From Curtobacterium sp. MCBD17_032 (GTDB lineage Bacteria; Actinomycetota; Actinomycetes; Actinomycetales; Microbacteriaceae): a stretch of DNA of 64,000 nucleotides. Within the stretch, counting starts at the first letter, position 1; each line of letters starts with the position of its first letter. Shown here in pieces: positions 1-9,670 of this stretch. The notes beneath the pieces were generated by a model that searched no databases, was not told where the DNA came from, and saw only the letters and a program-made list of their open reading frames with translations. The translations under genes and the position numbers were made by a program. The stretch spans positions 1 to 64,000 of the forward strand of contig NZ_QKTO01000012.1 in assembly GCF_003234855.1 (NCBI RefSeq), read 5' to 3'.

Positions 1-85
1 GCGGCGGGGGCACCGGCGGGAGGCCCGGCCCGCGCACGGCGCCTGCGGCCGGGGTCTGCTCGGGTGTGGTGTTCGGGTCGGTCAT
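1..85 (-). CDS. 5' end of a gene downstream of glgE (partial)
   Basis: Only the first 28 codons are inside the window; the protein begins MTDPNTTPEQTPAAGAV and continues in a proline-rich stretch. The ATG overlaps the glgE stop codon in an ATGA arrangement (82-85), so it is translationally coupled to glgE. In actinobacteria glgE is normally followed by treS/pep2 or by the branching enzyme glgB, so one of these is likely. The visible residues contain no diagnostic motif, so the identity is an inference from context only. Confidence 0.6.
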   Translation of the reverse strand, partial: MTDPNTTPEQTPAAGAVRGPGLPPVPPP

Positions 86-2082
86 CGGTGCGGTCCTTCC
101 ACGACGAGCAGGTGCACGGGCTCCTGGAAGGCGTCCAGGCGCACGTAGTTGGCGGATCCCCAGGTCCAGCGGGCACCGGTGACGACGTCGCGGACGTCGA
201 ACAGGGTGCCGGGCTCGAGCCCGAGGGCGGTGAGGTCGAGGTGCACGGTCGTCTCGCGCGAGGAGTGCGGGTCGACGTTCGCCACGACGATCACGGTGTC
301 GTCCCGGCCGGACCGGTTGTACTGCCCGGGCAGGTGCTTCGAGTACACGACGATCGCGTCGTCCTCGGCGGAGTGGATCGTCGTGTTCCGGAGTTGGCGG
401 AGCGCGGGGTGCGCCGACCGGAGCCGGTTGAGCATCGTCACGTACGGGGCCAGGCTCGCGCCCTCGGCCTCGGCGAGCGCGAAGTCACGCGGCTTGTACT
501 CGTACTTCTCGTTGTCGATGTTCTCCTCGGAGCCTGGCCGGGCGACGTCCTCGAAGAGCTCGTACCCGGAGTACATGCCCCAGGTCGGGGCGCCGGTGGC
601 GGCGAGCGCGGCACGGACCTTGTACCCGGCGCGACCGCCGTACTGCAGGAACTCGGTGAGGATGTCCGGCGTGTTCACGAAGAGGTTCGGACGCAGGTAC
701 GCGCTCGTCTCGTGGGAGAGCTCGTCGAAGTACGTCTCGATCTCCTCCTTCGTGTTCCGCCACGTGAAGTACGAGTACGACTGCTGGAACCCGGTCTCGG
801 CGAGCGCCCGCATCATCGCCGGGCGGGTGAACGCCTCGGCGAGGAAGACGATGTCGGGGTGCTCGTCGCGGACCTCCCGGATGACGCGCTCCCAGAACCA
901 GAGCGGCTTGGTGTGGGGGTTGTCGACGCGGAAGATCCGGACGCCGAACGCGATCCAGTGGCGCAGCACGCGCAGGACCTCGGCGACCAGGCCCTCGGGG
1001 TCGGTGTCGAACTGGATGGGGTAGATGTCCTGGTAGCGCTTCGGCGGGTTCTCGGCCGTCGCGATCGAGCCGTCGGCGCGGACGGTGAACCACTCCGGGT
1101 GCTCGGTGACCCAGGGGTGGTCGGGGGAGCACTGCAGCGCGAAGTCGAGCGCGACCTCCATACCGGTGTTCTTCGCCGTCTCGACGAAGTCCCGGAAGTC
1201 GTCCTCGGTGCCGAGGTCGGGGTGGATGGCGTCGTGCCCGCCCTCGGGGCCGCCGATGGCCCAGGGGCTGCCGGGGTCGTCCGGGCCCGCGGTGAGGGTG
1301 TTGTTCGGTCCCTTGCGGGCCGTCGTGCCGATCGGGTGGATCGGCGGCAGGTAGACGACGTCGAAGCCCATCCGGGCGACGGCCGGGAGGCGGCGGGCCG
1401 CGGTGCGGAAGTCTCCGCTCTTCCACGAACCGTCCGGGTTGCGCTTGGCGCCCTCGCTGCGGGGGAAGAACTCGTACCAGGCGCCGACGCCGGCGCGGGT
1501 GCGCTCGACGTCGAGCAACTGCGTCGGGGAGAGCGTCCGGAGCGAGGTGAGCGGCGACTCGGCCAGCTCGGCGACGACGCGGGGGTCGTCCACGGCGGCG
1601 AGGCGCTCGGCCGGGTCGAGGTCCGTGTCCTGGAGCCGGGCGGCTGCGCGGGCTGCCGTGGTCGAGTCGATCTCGGCGGCGAGACGCTCGAGGAGCGCGG
1701 CGCCGTCGAGCAGGGTCGCCTCGGTGTCGACGCCGGCGGCGATCTTCAGCCGTGCGCCGTGCACCCAGCTCGCCCAGTCGTCGGCGTACGACTCGACGTG
1801 CCACTCCCAGACGCCGACGCCCTCGACCTGCACGGTCGCTTCGTACCGGTCGGTCCCGGGTGCGACGAGGGTCAGCGGGACGGTGCGCGTCCCGCCGTCG
1901 GGCCGGACGAGGACGAGGTCGGCGCCGATGACGCCGTGCCCCTCTCGGAAGACGGTCGCGCCGAACGTGATCACCTCCCCGTCGAAGCCCTTGCCCGGGA
2001 AGCCGTTCGGCGTCGTCGGGGCGAGTTCGGTGATCGGGATGCGCCCGATCTTCGGACGCCGGGGTCGGTCTACGGAGGCCAC
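82..2082 (-). CDS. glgE: GlgE, alpha-1,4-glucan:maltose-1-phosphate maltosyltransferase
   Basis: This cytosolic GH13_3 enzyme transfers maltose from maltose-1-phosphate to the non-reducing end of alpha-glucan, as part of the trehalose-to-glycogen route of actinobacteria. The protein has 666 residues, normal for the family. It shows the N-terminal domain (to about residue 120), the catalytic barrel with FRVDNPHTKPLWFW near residues 383-396 (nucleophile Asp in RVDN) and FLAEAFTRP near 412-420 (acid/base Glu). The GTG start at 2082 lies 7 nt after a TAGCGT box (2090-2095 on the minus strand), with no Shine-Dalgarno sequence, so a leaderless transcript is likely. It overlaps the next gene by 4 nt. 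Confidence 0.95.
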   Translation of the reverse strand: MASVDRPRRPKIGRIPITELAPTTPNGFPGKGFDGEVITFGATVFREGHGVIGADLVLVRPDGGTRTVPLTLVAPGTDRYEATVQVEGVGVWEWHVESYADDWASWVHGARLKIAAGVDTEATLLDGAALLERLAAEIDSTTAARAAARLQDTDLDPAERLAAVDDPRVVAELAESPLTSLRTLSPTQLLDVERTRAGVGAWYEFFPRSEGAKRNPDGSWKSGDFRTAARRLPAVARMGFDVVYLPPIHPIGTTARKGPNNTLTAGPDDPGSPWAIGGPEGGHDAIHPDLGTEDDFRDFVETAKNTGMEVALDFALQCSPDHPWVTEHPEWFTVRADGSIATAENPPKRYQDIYPIQFDTDPEGLVAEVLRVLRHWIAFGVRIFRVDNPHTKPLWFWERVIREVRDEHPDIVFLAEAFTRPAMMRALAETGFQQSYSYFTWRNTKEEIETYFDELSHETSAYLRPNLFVNTPDILTEFLQYGGRAGYKVRAALAATGAPTWGMYSGYELFEDVARPGSEENIDNEKYEYKPRDFALAEAEGASLAPYVTMLNRLRSAHPALRQLRNTTIHSAEDDAIVVYSKHLPGQYNRSGRDDTVIVVANVDPHSSRETTVHLDLTALGLEPGTLFDVRDVVTGARWTWGSANYVRLDAFQEPVHLLVVEGPHR

Positions 2083-2166
2083 GGAGCAGACGCTACCCGG
2101 CCGGGCCGTCCGTGTTCCCCGTTTCGTGTGTCGGACCTCCCGGGGCGGACACGGCGGGACGGACGG

Positions 2167-4218
2167 TCAGACGACCTCGAAGACGTGGATGCCCGGCCCG
2201 TACGCGGTGAAGAGAGTGCCGGTCGGCCGGTGCCGCTCGTGGTCACGGTGCTTCTCGCTCGACCACGCGAGGCGGTAGGCGGCGACGTCCTCGCGGGACG
2301 GCAGCGTGAGGTCGCGGGTGCGGCCGCTGCCGTGCACGACGACGAGCACGCGGTCGTACGGCTCGTGCTCGGGGGTGGACTCGACGAAGTACTGCAGCGC
2401 GCGGTGGATCGGCTGGTCCCAGCCCTCCACGGTCATCGGCAGGCCGTCCGGGCCGTACCAGGTCATCCGAGACGCCGAGGGCGTCGTCTGCCCGGGGACG
2501 CCGAAGCGTGTCGGGCGGAGCGCGGGGTGCGCGGCGCGGAGCCGGGTGAGGGCGGCGACGGCCTCGGTCATCGACTCGGCGTCCTCGTCGTCGGACCAGT
2601 CCACCGGGGTGAGGTCGTCCGTGACGACGTAGGCGTTGTTGTTGCCGTGCTGGGTGCGGCTGCGCTCGTCGCCCGCGGTGATCATCGGGACGCCGGCGGA
2701 CAGCAGCACCGTCGCCATGAGGTTGCGCATCGACCGACCACGAGCGGCTCGGACTCCACGGTCGGTGGTCGGCCCCTCGACGCCGTGGTTGAACGAGCGG
2801 TTGTCGTTCGAGCCGTCGCGGCCGTCCTCGCCGTTCGCCGCGTTGTGCTTCGTGTCGTAGGACACGAGGTCGTGCAGCGTGAACCCGTCGTGGGCGGTGA
2901 CGAAGTTCACGCCGGAGAGCGGCCCGCGGTTGCCGAACAGGTGCTGGGAACCGGTCAGCGCTCCGGCCAGGCCACCGATGCCGGTGGCGGGAGAGCCGTG
3001 CCGGCGTTCGTCGGCGACGTCCCCGAGCCAGAACGTCCGCACGGTGTCCCGGAAGCCGTCGTTCCACTCGAGCGTCCCGGCACCGAACGACCCGGTGCGC
3101 CAGCCGTCCGGGCCGACGTCCCACGGCTCGGCGATGACGAGGGTGTCCTGCAGGTCGGGGTGGCTGCGGATGCGGCCGAGCAGCGGGTGCTCGGGGTCGA
3201 ACCGGTGGTCGGCGTCCCGGGCGAGCGCGGCCATCAGGTCGAACCGGAAGCCGTCGACCTGGACCTCGCGAGCCCAGTACCGCAGGCTGTCGACGACCAG
3301 GTCCGCGGTCGCCTCGACCGAGGTGTCGAGCGTGTTGCCGCAGCCCGTCGTGTCGTAGTAGGTGTCCGTGTCGGACCAGCGGTACCGGTTCGCGCCGTCG
3401 ATGCCGCGCAGGGACGTGGTCGGACCGCCGAGGCCCTCCTCCGCCGTGTGGTTGTAGACGACGTCGAGGACGACCTGGATGCCGGCCTCGTGGAGCAGCC
3501 GCACCATGCCCTTGAACTCGCGCAGCACCGCGTCCGCTCCCGCTGCCCGGGCGGCGGCGGACGCGTGCCCGGCGTGCGGGGCGAAGAACCCGAGCGTGTT
3601 GTAGCCCCACGCGTTCTCGCGCCCGGCCTCGCGGAGCCAGCGTTCCGTGTCGAACGCCTGCACGGGGAGCAGCTCGAGCGTCGTCACGCCGATCCGCCGG
3701 AGGTGCGCGATGGTGCTCTCGTGCGCGACACCCGCGTACGTGCCCCGGAGGTCCTCCGGCACGGCGGGGTTCGCCGCGGTCAGGGTGCGGACGTTCGCCT
3801 CGTAGACGACCACGCGGTCGAGGGGGACCGCGGGCTTGCCGACGCCGCCCCAGTCGAACCCGCCGTCCACGACGACGCTCGTCCACCGGGCGCGTCCGTC
3901 CGCCGTGGCGGGACCGTCCTGGTGCTGCGCGGTGGCGACGATGCCCCGGGCGTAGGGGTCGAGGAGCGGCAGCGCCGGGTCGAACCCGTGCCGTGGCCCG
4001 GTCGGTCCGTCGACGAGCAGGTGGTAGGTGTCGCCGGCGCGGACGCCGGGGGTGATCGCGGTCCACAGGTCGGAGTCGCCCTGCCGGGCCAGGTCGAAGC
4101 GTCCGCGGCCGTCGACGACCACCGCCGCTGCCGTCGCCGTCGCCGTCCGGAGCGCGAAGCGCGGGTCGCCGTCGTCGAGCCGGAAGCCCGGGATGGTCTC
4201 GATCGCCGTCTCGTACAC
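2167..4218 (-). CDS. glgX: GlgX/TreX-type glycogen debranching enzyme
   Basis: This isoamylase-type GH13 enzyme hydrolyses alpha-1,6 branch points of glycogen. It has 683 residues, as expected. An N-terminal CBM48-like beta domain is followed by the four GH13 regions: LDVVYNHTAEEG (about 250), GFRFDLMAALARD (about 322, nucleophile Asp), VIAEPWDVGPDGW (about 361, acid/base Glu) and FVTAHDGFTLHDL (about 440). The GTG start at 4218 sits 7 nt after a TACCCT box (4226-4231), which suggests a leaderless message. It lies 84 bp upstream of glgE in the same direction, so together they form a glycogen turnover and build-up pair. The start region is divergent from the cysteine desulfurase gene. Confidence 0.95.
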   Translation of the reverse strand: MYETAIETIPGFRLDDGDPRFALRTATATAAAVVVDGRGRFDLARQGDSDLWTAITPGVRAGDTYHLLVDGPTGPRHGFDPALPLLDPYARGIVATAQHQDGPATADGRARWTSVVVDGGFDWGGVGKPAVPLDRVVVYEANVRTLTAANPAVPEDLRGTYAGVAHESTIAHLRRIGVTTLELLPVQAFDTERWLREAGRENAWGYNTLGFFAPHAGHASAAARAAGADAVLREFKGMVRLLHEAGIQVVLDVVYNHTAEEGLGGPTTSLRGIDGANRYRWSDTDTYYDTTGCGNTLDTSVEATADLVVDSLRYWAREVQVDGFRFDLMAALARDADHRFDPEHPLLGRIRSHPDLQDTLVIAEPWDVGPDGWRTGSFGAGTLEWNDGFRDTVRTFWLGDVADERRHGSPATGIGGLAGALTGSQHLFGNRGPLSGVNFVTAHDGFTLHDLVSYDTKHNAANGEDGRDGSNDNRSFNHGVEGPTTDRGVRAARGRSMRNLMATVLLSAGVPMITAGDERSRTQHGNNNAYVVTDDLTPVDWSDDEDAESMTEAVAALTRLRAAHPALRPTRFGVPGQTTPSASRMTWYGPDGLPMTVEGWDQPIHRALQYFVESTPEHEPYDRVLVVVHGSGRTRDLTLPSREDVAAYRLAWSSEKHRDHERHRPTGTLFTAYGPGIHVFEVV

Positions 4219-4277
4219 GCCCCCAAGGGTACGAGGACACGCGGGTAGCCTGGGAACGCTCCAGAAAGGGGTACCCC

Positions 4278-5441
4278 GTGCCCGTCTACCTCGACCACGC
4301 CGCCACGACCCCGATCCTGCCCGAGGCGCTCGCCGCGTTCACCGACGCGCTCCGCACCGTGGGCAACCCGTCGTCGATCCACAGCGCCGGGCAGCACGCC
4401 CGCATGCTGCTCGAGGACGGCCGTGCCCGCGTGGCGGCGTCGCTCGGTGCCGACCCGGTGGAGGTCGTCTTCACCTCCGGCGGCACCGAGAGCATCAACC
4501 TCGCCGTGAAGGGCCTGTTCTGGGCGCGCCAGCGGGACCGACGGCGACCCCGCATCGTCGTCCCGGCAGGGGAGCACCACGCCACGGTGGACACCGTCGA
4601 CTGGCTGGAGCGCCACGAGGGCGCCGTCGTCGACGTCGTCCCGCTCGACGCGCAGGGTCGGGTCGACCTGGCCGCACTGGAGGCCCGACTCGCCTCCGCC
4701 GACGACGTCGCCCTGGTCACGTTCCTCTGGGCGAACAACGAGGTCGGCACCATCCAGCCGGTCGAGCGCATCGTCGCGCTCGCGCACGGCGCCGGCGTGC
4801 CGGTGCACAGCGACGCGGTCGCCGCCTACGGCCAGGTCCCGGTGGACTTCGCCGCGTCCGGGCTCGACGCGCTGAGCGTGTCGGCCCACAAGATCGGCGG
4901 ACCGGTCGGCGTCGGGGCCCTCGTGCTCGGCCGTCGTGCCGTCGTCGAACCGCTCATCCACGGCGGGGGGCAGCAGCGCCAGGTGCGGAGCGGGACGCAG
5001 GACGCGCCGGCCGCCGCCGCCTTCGGGGTCGCCGCCGCCACACCCCACGCCGACGTCCGGCACCTCCGCGACCGGTTGATCGCCGGGGTCCGCCGCGCCG
5101 TCCCCACCGCGGTGCTCATGGGGGACCCGGAGGACCGGCTGCCGGGCAACGCACACTTCACCTTCCCGGGCTGCGAGGGGGACTCCCTGCTCTTCCTGCT
5201 CGACGCCGCCGGCGTGGCCGTCTCCACCGGGTCCGCGTGTCAGGCCGGGGTCCCGGAGGCCTCACACGTGCTGCTCGCGATGGGGCTCAGCGAGGACGAC
5301 GCGCGCGGAGCGCTCCGGATCACGCTCGGGCACACCTCCACGGACGCCGACGTCGACGCCTTCCTCGCGGCGCTGCCCGCCGCGGTGGCGCGTGCCGGTG
5401 CCGCCGGCATGGCGTCCCGCGAACCCTCGCTCGGGCGCTGA
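4278..5441 (+). CDS. cysteine desulfurase (NifS/IscS family)
   Basis: This PLP enzyme releases sulfur from cysteine as a protein-bound persulfide, for tRNA thiolation or Fe-S assembly. It has 387 residues. Seen: N-terminal YLDHAATTPILPEA, the PLP lysine in SAHKIGGPVG (about Lys204) and the sulfur-carrying cysteine in STGSACQAG (about Cys320). The GTG start is preceded by AGAAAGGGG with suitable spacing. A TAGCCT box at about 4242-4247 may be the -10 element of its promoter. Actinobacterial homologues often precede mnmA, but here prfB follows, so the sulfur acceptor is not shown by context. Confidence 0.9.
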   Translation: MPVYLDHAATTPILPEALAAFTDALRTVGNPSSIHSAGQHARMLLEDGRARVAASLGADPVEVVFTSGGTESINLAVKGLFWARQRDRRRPRIVVPAGEHHATVDTVDWLERHEGAVVDVVPLDAQGRVDLAALEARLASADDVALVTFLWANNEVGTIQPVERIVALAHGAGVPVHSDAVAAYGQVPVDFAASGLDALSVSAHKIGGPVGVGALVLGRRAVVEPLIHGGGQQRQVRSGTQDAPAAAAFGVAAATPHADVRHLRDRLIAGVRRAVPTAVLMGDPEDRLPGNAHFTFPGCEGDSLLFLLDAAGVAVSTGSACQAGVPEASHVLLAMGLSEDDARGALRITLGHTSTDADVDAFLAALPAAVARAGAAGMASREPSLGR

Positions 5442-5522
5442 CCCGACGCCCCGGCGACGCGAGCGGCGGGGCGGACCGGGCACGGTCCTCCCGGCCGGGA
5501 AGCCCCGGTAGGATCGGGGACC

Positions 5523-6632
5523 ATGGTCGAACTGGACATCGCCGAACAGGTCAACGCCCTCCGCGTGACCTTCGGGAACATCCGCTCGGTGGTCGACGTG
5601 GACCGCCTCGAGCGTGAGATCGCGGAACTCAGCGAGCAGGCCGGTGCGCCCGACCTGTGGGACGACACCGACCACGCCCAGCAGGTGACGAGCGCGCTCG
5701 CGCACCGGCAGGCCGAGCTGAAGAAGCTCACGGTCACCGAGCAGCGCCTCGACGACCTCGAGGTGCTGGTCGAGATGGCGAACGAGGCCGAGGACCAGGA
5801 GTCCGCCGACGAGGCGCTCGCCGAACTCGCCGCGATCACGAAGACCATGGGCGAGCTCGAGGTGCAGACCCTCCTCGACGGCGAGTACGACGACCGTCCC
5901 GCCGTCATCACGATCCGCGCCGGCGCCGGTGGTGTCGACGCCGCGGACTTCGCCGAGATGCTCATGCGCATGTACCTGCGGTACGCCGAGCAGCACGACC
6001 AGAAGGTCACCGTGATGGACACCTCCTACGCGGAGGAAGCGGGCATCAAGTCCGCGACGTTCGAGGTCGACGGGCCGCACGCGTTCGGCACGCTGTCGGT
6101 CGAGGCCGGCACGCACCGCCTGGTCCGGATGTCGCCGTTCGGTGCCGCGGGGAAGCGGCAGACGTCCTTCGCCGCGGTCGAGGTCATCCCGCTCATGCCG
6201 GAGACCGCCGTCATCGACATCCCGGAGAACGACATCCGCGTCGACGTGTTCCGGTCCTCTGGCCCCGGCGGGCAGTCCGTCAACACGACGGACTCGGCGG
6301 TGCGCCTGACCCACATCCCGACCGGGACCGTCGTCTCGATGCAGAACGAGAAGTCGCAGATCCAGAACCGCGCCGCCGCCATGCGCGTGCTGCAGTCGCG
6401 CCTCCTGCTCCTGAAGAAGGAAGAGGAGAACGCGAAGAAGAAGGAACTCGCGGGCACGATCACGGCCAGCTGGGGCGACCAGATCCGCAACTACGTGCTG
6501 GCCCCGTACCAGATGGTCAAGGACTTGCGGACGGACTACGAGGTCAACAACCCCTCGGCGGTGTTCGACGGCGACCTCGACGGCTTCATCAACGCCGGCA
6601 TCCGGTGGCGCAAGCGCCCGGACGAGGACTGA
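5523..6632 (+). CDS. prfB: peptide chain release factor 2
   Basis: RF2 recognises UGA and UAA stop codons and triggers peptide release. The protein has 369 residues. It contains the codon-reading tripeptide SPF (in [12 protein letters not shown], about residue 203) and the catalytic GGQ (in [17 protein letters not shown], about 249). The reading frame is continuous from the N-terminus: the in-frame UGA and +1 programmed frameshift found near codon 26 in many bacteria are absent. The ATG is 8 nt after a TAGGAT box (5509-5514), with no Shine-Dalgarno, so it appears leaderless. Confidence 0.97.
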   Translation: MVELDIAEQVNALRVTFGNIRSVVDVDRLEREIAELSEQAGAPDLWDDTDHAQQVTSALAHRQAELKKLTVTEQRLDDLEVLVEMANEAEDQESADEALAELAAITKTMGELEVQTLLDGEYDDRPAVITIRAGAGGVDAADFAEMLMRMYLRYAEQHDQKVTVMDTSYAEEAGIKSATFEVDGPHAFGTLSVEAGTHRLVRMSPFGAAGKRQTSFAAVEVIPLMPETAVIDIPENDIRVDVFRSSGPGGQSVNTTDSAVRLTHIPTGTVVSMQNEKSQIQNRAAAMRVLQSRLLLLKKEEENAKKKELAGTITASWGDQIRNYVLAPYQMVKDLRTDYEVNNPSAVFDGDLDGFINAGIRWRKRPDED

Positions 6633-6708
6633 GCGGCACGAGCCCGCGGGGTCGTGAGCCGCGCGCCTGGAGCACGATCACCGGATCGCGACCTACCCTG
6701 ATCCGGTC

Positions 6709-7464
6709 ATGATCAAATTCGACCAGGTCACCAAGGTGTACTCGGGCAACCCGAGTCCCGCTCTCGACAACGTCACCCTCGAGATCCTCAAGGGTGAGTT
6801 CGTCTTCCTCGTCGGTGCGTCCGGCTCCGGGAAGTCGAGCTTCCTCCGGCTCGTCCTCAAGGAGGAGAAGCCCTCCCGCGGGCAGATCCACGTCCTCGGA
6901 CAGCGCCTCGGCGCACTCTCGTCCCGCAAGGTCCCGTACTTCCGCCGCAACCTCGGCGTCGTGTTCCAGGACTTCCGGCTGCTCCCGAACAAGAACGTGT
7001 TCGACAACGTCGCGTTCTCGCTGCAGGTCATCGGCAAGAGCAAGGGCTTCATCAGCGAGTCCGTCACCGACGTGCTCAAGCTCGTCGGGCTCTCCGGCAA
7101 GGCGACCCGGATGCCGCACGAGCTCTCGGGCGGTGAGCAACAGCGCGTGGCGATCGCCCGCGCCGTCGTCAACAAGCCGGCGGTCCTGCTGGCCGACGAG
7201 CCGACCGGCAACCTCGACCCGACGACCTCGGCGGGCATCATGGCGCTCCTCGAACGCATCAACCAGGGAGGCACGACGATCCTGATGGCCACACACGACG
7301 CGAGCATCGTGAACCAGATGCAGCGCCGGGTCATCGAGCTGTCCGCCGGCACGGTCCTCCGTGACGAGCAGGCCGGCGGGTACCAGACCCAGGCCCTGCC
7401 GATTCAACGCGGCGGCGTCTCGAACACGACCGGCATCCAGACGATCCCGGGGCTCATCCGATGA
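6709..7464 (+). CDS. ftsE: FtsE, cell-division ABC ATPase
   Basis: This is the cytosolic ATPase of the FtsEX complex, which controls peptidoglycan hydrolases at the septum. It has 251 residues with Walker [10 protein letters not shown], signature [14 protein letters not shown] and Walker [13 protein letters not shown]. The C-terminal extension after about residue 225 is longer than in E. coli FtsE, as is usual in actinobacteria. The ATG lies 9 nt after TACCCT (6694-6699), a leaderless arrangement. The stop overlaps the ftsX start in ATGA, so expression is coupled. Confidence 0.97.
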   Translation: MIKFDQVTKVYSGNPSPALDNVTLEILKGEFVFLVGASGSGKSSFLRLVLKEEKPSRGQIHVLGQRLGALSSRKVPYFRRNLGVVFQDFRLLPNKNVFDNVAFSLQVIGKSKGFISESVTDVLKLVGLSGKATRMPHELSGGEQQRVAIARAVVNKPAVLLADEPTGNLDPTTSAGIMALLERINQGGTTILMATHDASIVNQMQRRVIELSAGTVLRDEQAGGYQTQALPIQRGGVSNTTGIQTIPGLIR

Positions 7465-8375
7465 GGCTCGGACTCGTCATGGCCGAGGTCGGCTCCGGTC
7501 TCCGCCGGAACGCCTCGATGGTGGTGTCGGTCGTCCTGGTGACCTTCATCTCGTTGACCTTCGTCGGCACCGCGATCCTGCTCCAGATGCAGATCAACCA
7601 GATGAAGGGCTACTGGTACGACCGGGCCCAGGTGGCCGTGTACCTGTGCACCGACACCGACACGACCGGCAACTGCACCGGCGCGAAGGCGACCGCCGAC
7701 CAGCGGGACCAGATCGAGCAGCAGCTCGGCTCGTCGACCCTGCGGCCGTACATCGAGAAGTCCTACTTCGAGGACCAGCAGGACGCGTACACGCGGTTCA
7801 AGCAGCAGTTCAAGGACTCGCCCGCCACCGAGTTCGTGAAGCCCGAGTACCTCAACGAGACCTTCTGGGTGAACCTGAAGAACCCGTCGCAGGCGGACGT
7901 GCTCGTCGAGAGCCTGTCGAAGGTCGCGGGCGTGCAGAGCGTCGTCGACCAGCGCGGGTACCTGCAGCCGATCTTCAACCTGCTCAACGCCTCGTCGTAC
8001 ACGGCGATCGGCATCGCGTCCCTGATGCTCGTCGCCGCCGTGCTGCTCATCGCGACCACGATCCGGTTGTCGGCGTTCTCGAGACGTCGTGAGCTCGGCA
8101 TCATGCGGTTGGTGGGGGCGTCGAACCGCTTCATCCAGACGCCCTTCGTGCTCGAGGGCGTGATCGCCGCTGCGGTGGGGGCGGTCCTGGCCGGCGGCGC
8201 GATCCTGGCGGTGGTGTGGTTCTTCGTGCGGAACTACCTGACGAAGCGCTTCTCGGGGACCGCGTTCATCGGCATGGACGACGCCGCGATCGTCGTCCCC
8301 GCGGTGATCGTCATCGGGGTCGTCCTGGCGGCGCTGTCGGCGTCGATCGCGATCCGCCGGTACCTCAAGGTCTGA
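7461..8375 (+). CDS. ftsX: FtsX, cell-division ABC permease
   Basis: This is the membrane partner of FtsE. It has 304 residues. One TM segment near residues 20-45 is followed by a large extracellular domain (about 50-170), which in actinobacteria contacts RipC-type or other peptidoglycan hydrolases. Three further TM segments follow at about 180-205, 230-255 and 270-295, a FtsX/MacB layout. Two cysteines (in [14 protein letters not shown]) in the extracellular domain could form a disulfide. ftsEX followed by smpB and ssrA is the standard actinobacterial order. Confidence 0.96.
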   Translation: MRLGLVMAEVGSGLRRNASMVVSVVLVTFISLTFVGTAILLQMQINQMKGYWYDRAQVAVYLCTDTDTTGNCTGAKATADQRDQIEQQLGSSTLRPYIEKSYFEDQQDAYTRFKQQFKDSPATEFVKPEYLNETFWVNLKNPSQADVLVESLSKVAGVQSVVDQRGYLQPIFNLLNASSYTAIGIASLMLVAAVLLIATTIRLSAFSRRRELGIMRLVGASNRFIQTPFVLEGVIAAAVGAVLAGGAILAVVWFFVRNYLTKRFSGTAFIGMDDAAIVVPAVIVIGVVLAALSASIAIRRYLKV

Positions 8376-8400
8376 CCGGAGCCGTCCTGCGGACCGCGGC

Positions 8401-8431
8401 GGGCCCGAGCACCGGGAAGGTGCACGGGCCC
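8401..8431 (+). terminator. hairpin between ftsX and smpB
   Basis: Arms GGGCCCG (8401-8407) and CGGGCCC (8425-8431) enclose a second stem, CACC (8410-8413) with GGTG (8419-8422). No U-tract follows, only gtccgtgtt. It could end the ftsEX transcript or act as a processing stem ahead of smpB. A TATGCT box at 8444-8449 just after it is a possible -10 for smpB. Confidence 0.5.
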
Positions 8432-8495
8432 GTCCGTGTTCGATATGCTGGGCGGCTCGCGCGGGCGAGCACACACCATCGAGAAGGAGCCGGGC

Positions 8496-8972
8496 ATGGC
8501 GAAGGAACGCGGGGAGAAGGTCGTCGCGACGAACCGTCGTGCGCGCCACGACTACCTCATCGAGGACACGTACGAGGCCGGCATGGTCCTCAGTGGCACC
8601 GAGGTGAAGTCGCTGCGTGAGGGTCGTGCGTCGCTCGTCGACGGGTACGCCTTCGTCGACGCGGGGGAGGCCTGGCTCGATGCCGTGCACATCCCCGAGT
8701 ACACCGAGGGCACGTGGAACAACCACGCACCGCGGCGGAAGCGCAAGCTGCTCCTGCACAAGCAGGAGATCGTGAAGATCTCCCACAAGACCTCGCAGGG
8801 CGGGTACACCCTCGTGCCGATGAAGATCTACTTCTCGGACGGCCGCGCCAAGGTCGAGATCGCGGTCGCGAAGGGCAAGCGCGAGTTCGACAAGCGCCAG
8901 GCGCTGCGCGAGAAGACGGACAAGCGCGAGGCCGAGCGGGCCATGCGGTCGCGCAACCGTCTCGGCGAGTGA
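8496..8972 (+). CDS. smpB: SmpB, tmRNA-binding protein
   Basis: SmpB binds tmRNA and is required for trans-translation rescue of stalled ribosomes. The protein has 158 residues from [20 protein letters not shown]. The ATG at 8496 is chosen because GAGAAGGAG lies 6-7 nt upstream and it matches the family N-terminus; a longer open frame exists upstream but has no homology. Seen: [10 protein letters not shown] and the basic C-terminal tail [15 protein letters not shown], which folds in the ribosomal mRNA channel. Its RNA partner ssrA starts 127 bp downstream. Confidence 0.97.
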   Translation: MAKERGEKVVATNRRARHDYLIEDTYEAGMVLSGTEVKSLREGRASLVDGYAFVDAGEAWLDAVHIPEYTEGTWNNHAPRRKRKLLLHKQEIVKISHKTSQGGYTLVPMKIYFSDGRAKVEIAVAKGKREFDKRQALREKTDKREAERAMRSRNRLGE

Positions 8973-9099
8973 CCAGCTGCGTCGACTAGCGTGGTGGTCG
9001 TCCGGTCGGTAGACTGAACAGCTGCTCGTCCCGGACGATGATCCGGGTACGGGCTTGGCAACTCAACAGCGTGACAGTGGTCCGCACGACGGCCTGCAT

Positions 9100-9475
9100 G
9101 GGGATGATCGGTTTCGACATCGCCTGTGTGCCGACGGGAAGCGGGCCGAGGACCCACGGTCATCTCGTCAACGATCCGTGGAAAACAACAAGTGCCAATT
9201 CCAAGCGCACTGACTTCGCTCTCGCTGCGTAAGCAGCCCAGCACATGAAGTCCGTCGGCCAGGTGATCGTTCCCTAACCTGAGTCCGGCGTCATCAAGGG
9301 GACTTGCTGCGCGGTCGCGCCTCAGGGCCGTGCGGGACTTGCACTGAGACTGGGCCCGTCGTCCGAGAAGCCGGTAGCAACGGACGGGGCCGAGCAGAAC
9401 GAACATCCGGATACGCCCGTAGAAGACGTCGAATTGCAGCGATGGACGGGGGTTCGATTCCCCCCATCTCCACCA
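9100..9475 (+). ncRNA. ssrA: transfer-messenger RNA (tmRNA)
   Basis: The 5' end GGGGATGATCGGTTTCGAC (9100-9118) pairs with CATCTCC (9465-9471) to form a tRNA-Ala-like acceptor stem with the G3-U wobble needed by alanyl-tRNA synthetase, followed by encoded ACCA (9472-9475). The T-arm GGTTCGATTCC lies at 9451-9461. The tag reading frame runs 9194-9232 and encodes ANSKRTDFALAA followed by TAA; the AL-A-A end is the proteolysis signal. The resume codon GCC at 9194 is inferred from the tag frame. The 376-nt length is typical. Confidence 0.96.
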
Positions 9476-9512
9476 CCTGCCGATCGTCGGACCGCTGTCA
9501 CGTGAGTCGCCA

Positions 9513-9554
9513 CAGAACGCCCCGCACCGTCCCCGGACGGTGCGGGGCGTTCTG
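9513..9554 (+). terminator. long hairpin terminator after ssrA
   Basis: Perfectly complementary 20-nt arms (9513-9532 and 9535-9554), with C-A-G-A-A-C-G-C-C-C-C at the outer end, form a stem with a very small loop. There is no U-run, only a few T residues near the end of the stem. It lies 38 bp after the tmRNA 3' end, so it most likely ends that transcript. Confidence 0.75.
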
Positions 9555-9670
9555 CATGCCGGGGAGAGCTCCGTCGGCGCGTGTGCAGCCCCGGATCTGC
9601 CGGGCGCACGGACTACGCTCCGGGGCACGGTTCCGGACCCGCGGGGCCGACCCCGAGCGAGAGGTACCCC

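Noticed and set aside
64-4248. Very long plus-strand open frame over glgE and glgX
   Set aside because: It is antisense to two well-conserved enzymes and has arginine/valine/glycine-rich composition typical of high-GC shadow frames.
4251-4280. GGGAAC as a sigma-R box before the cysteine desulfurase
   Set aside because: No GTT at 18-19 nt spacing follows.
9100-9670. ssrA as the attachment site of a mobile element
   Set aside because: tmRNA genes are common integration targets, but the 3' end here is intact with no integrase nearby and no repeated 3' segment; the only integrase is at 33.4 kb.
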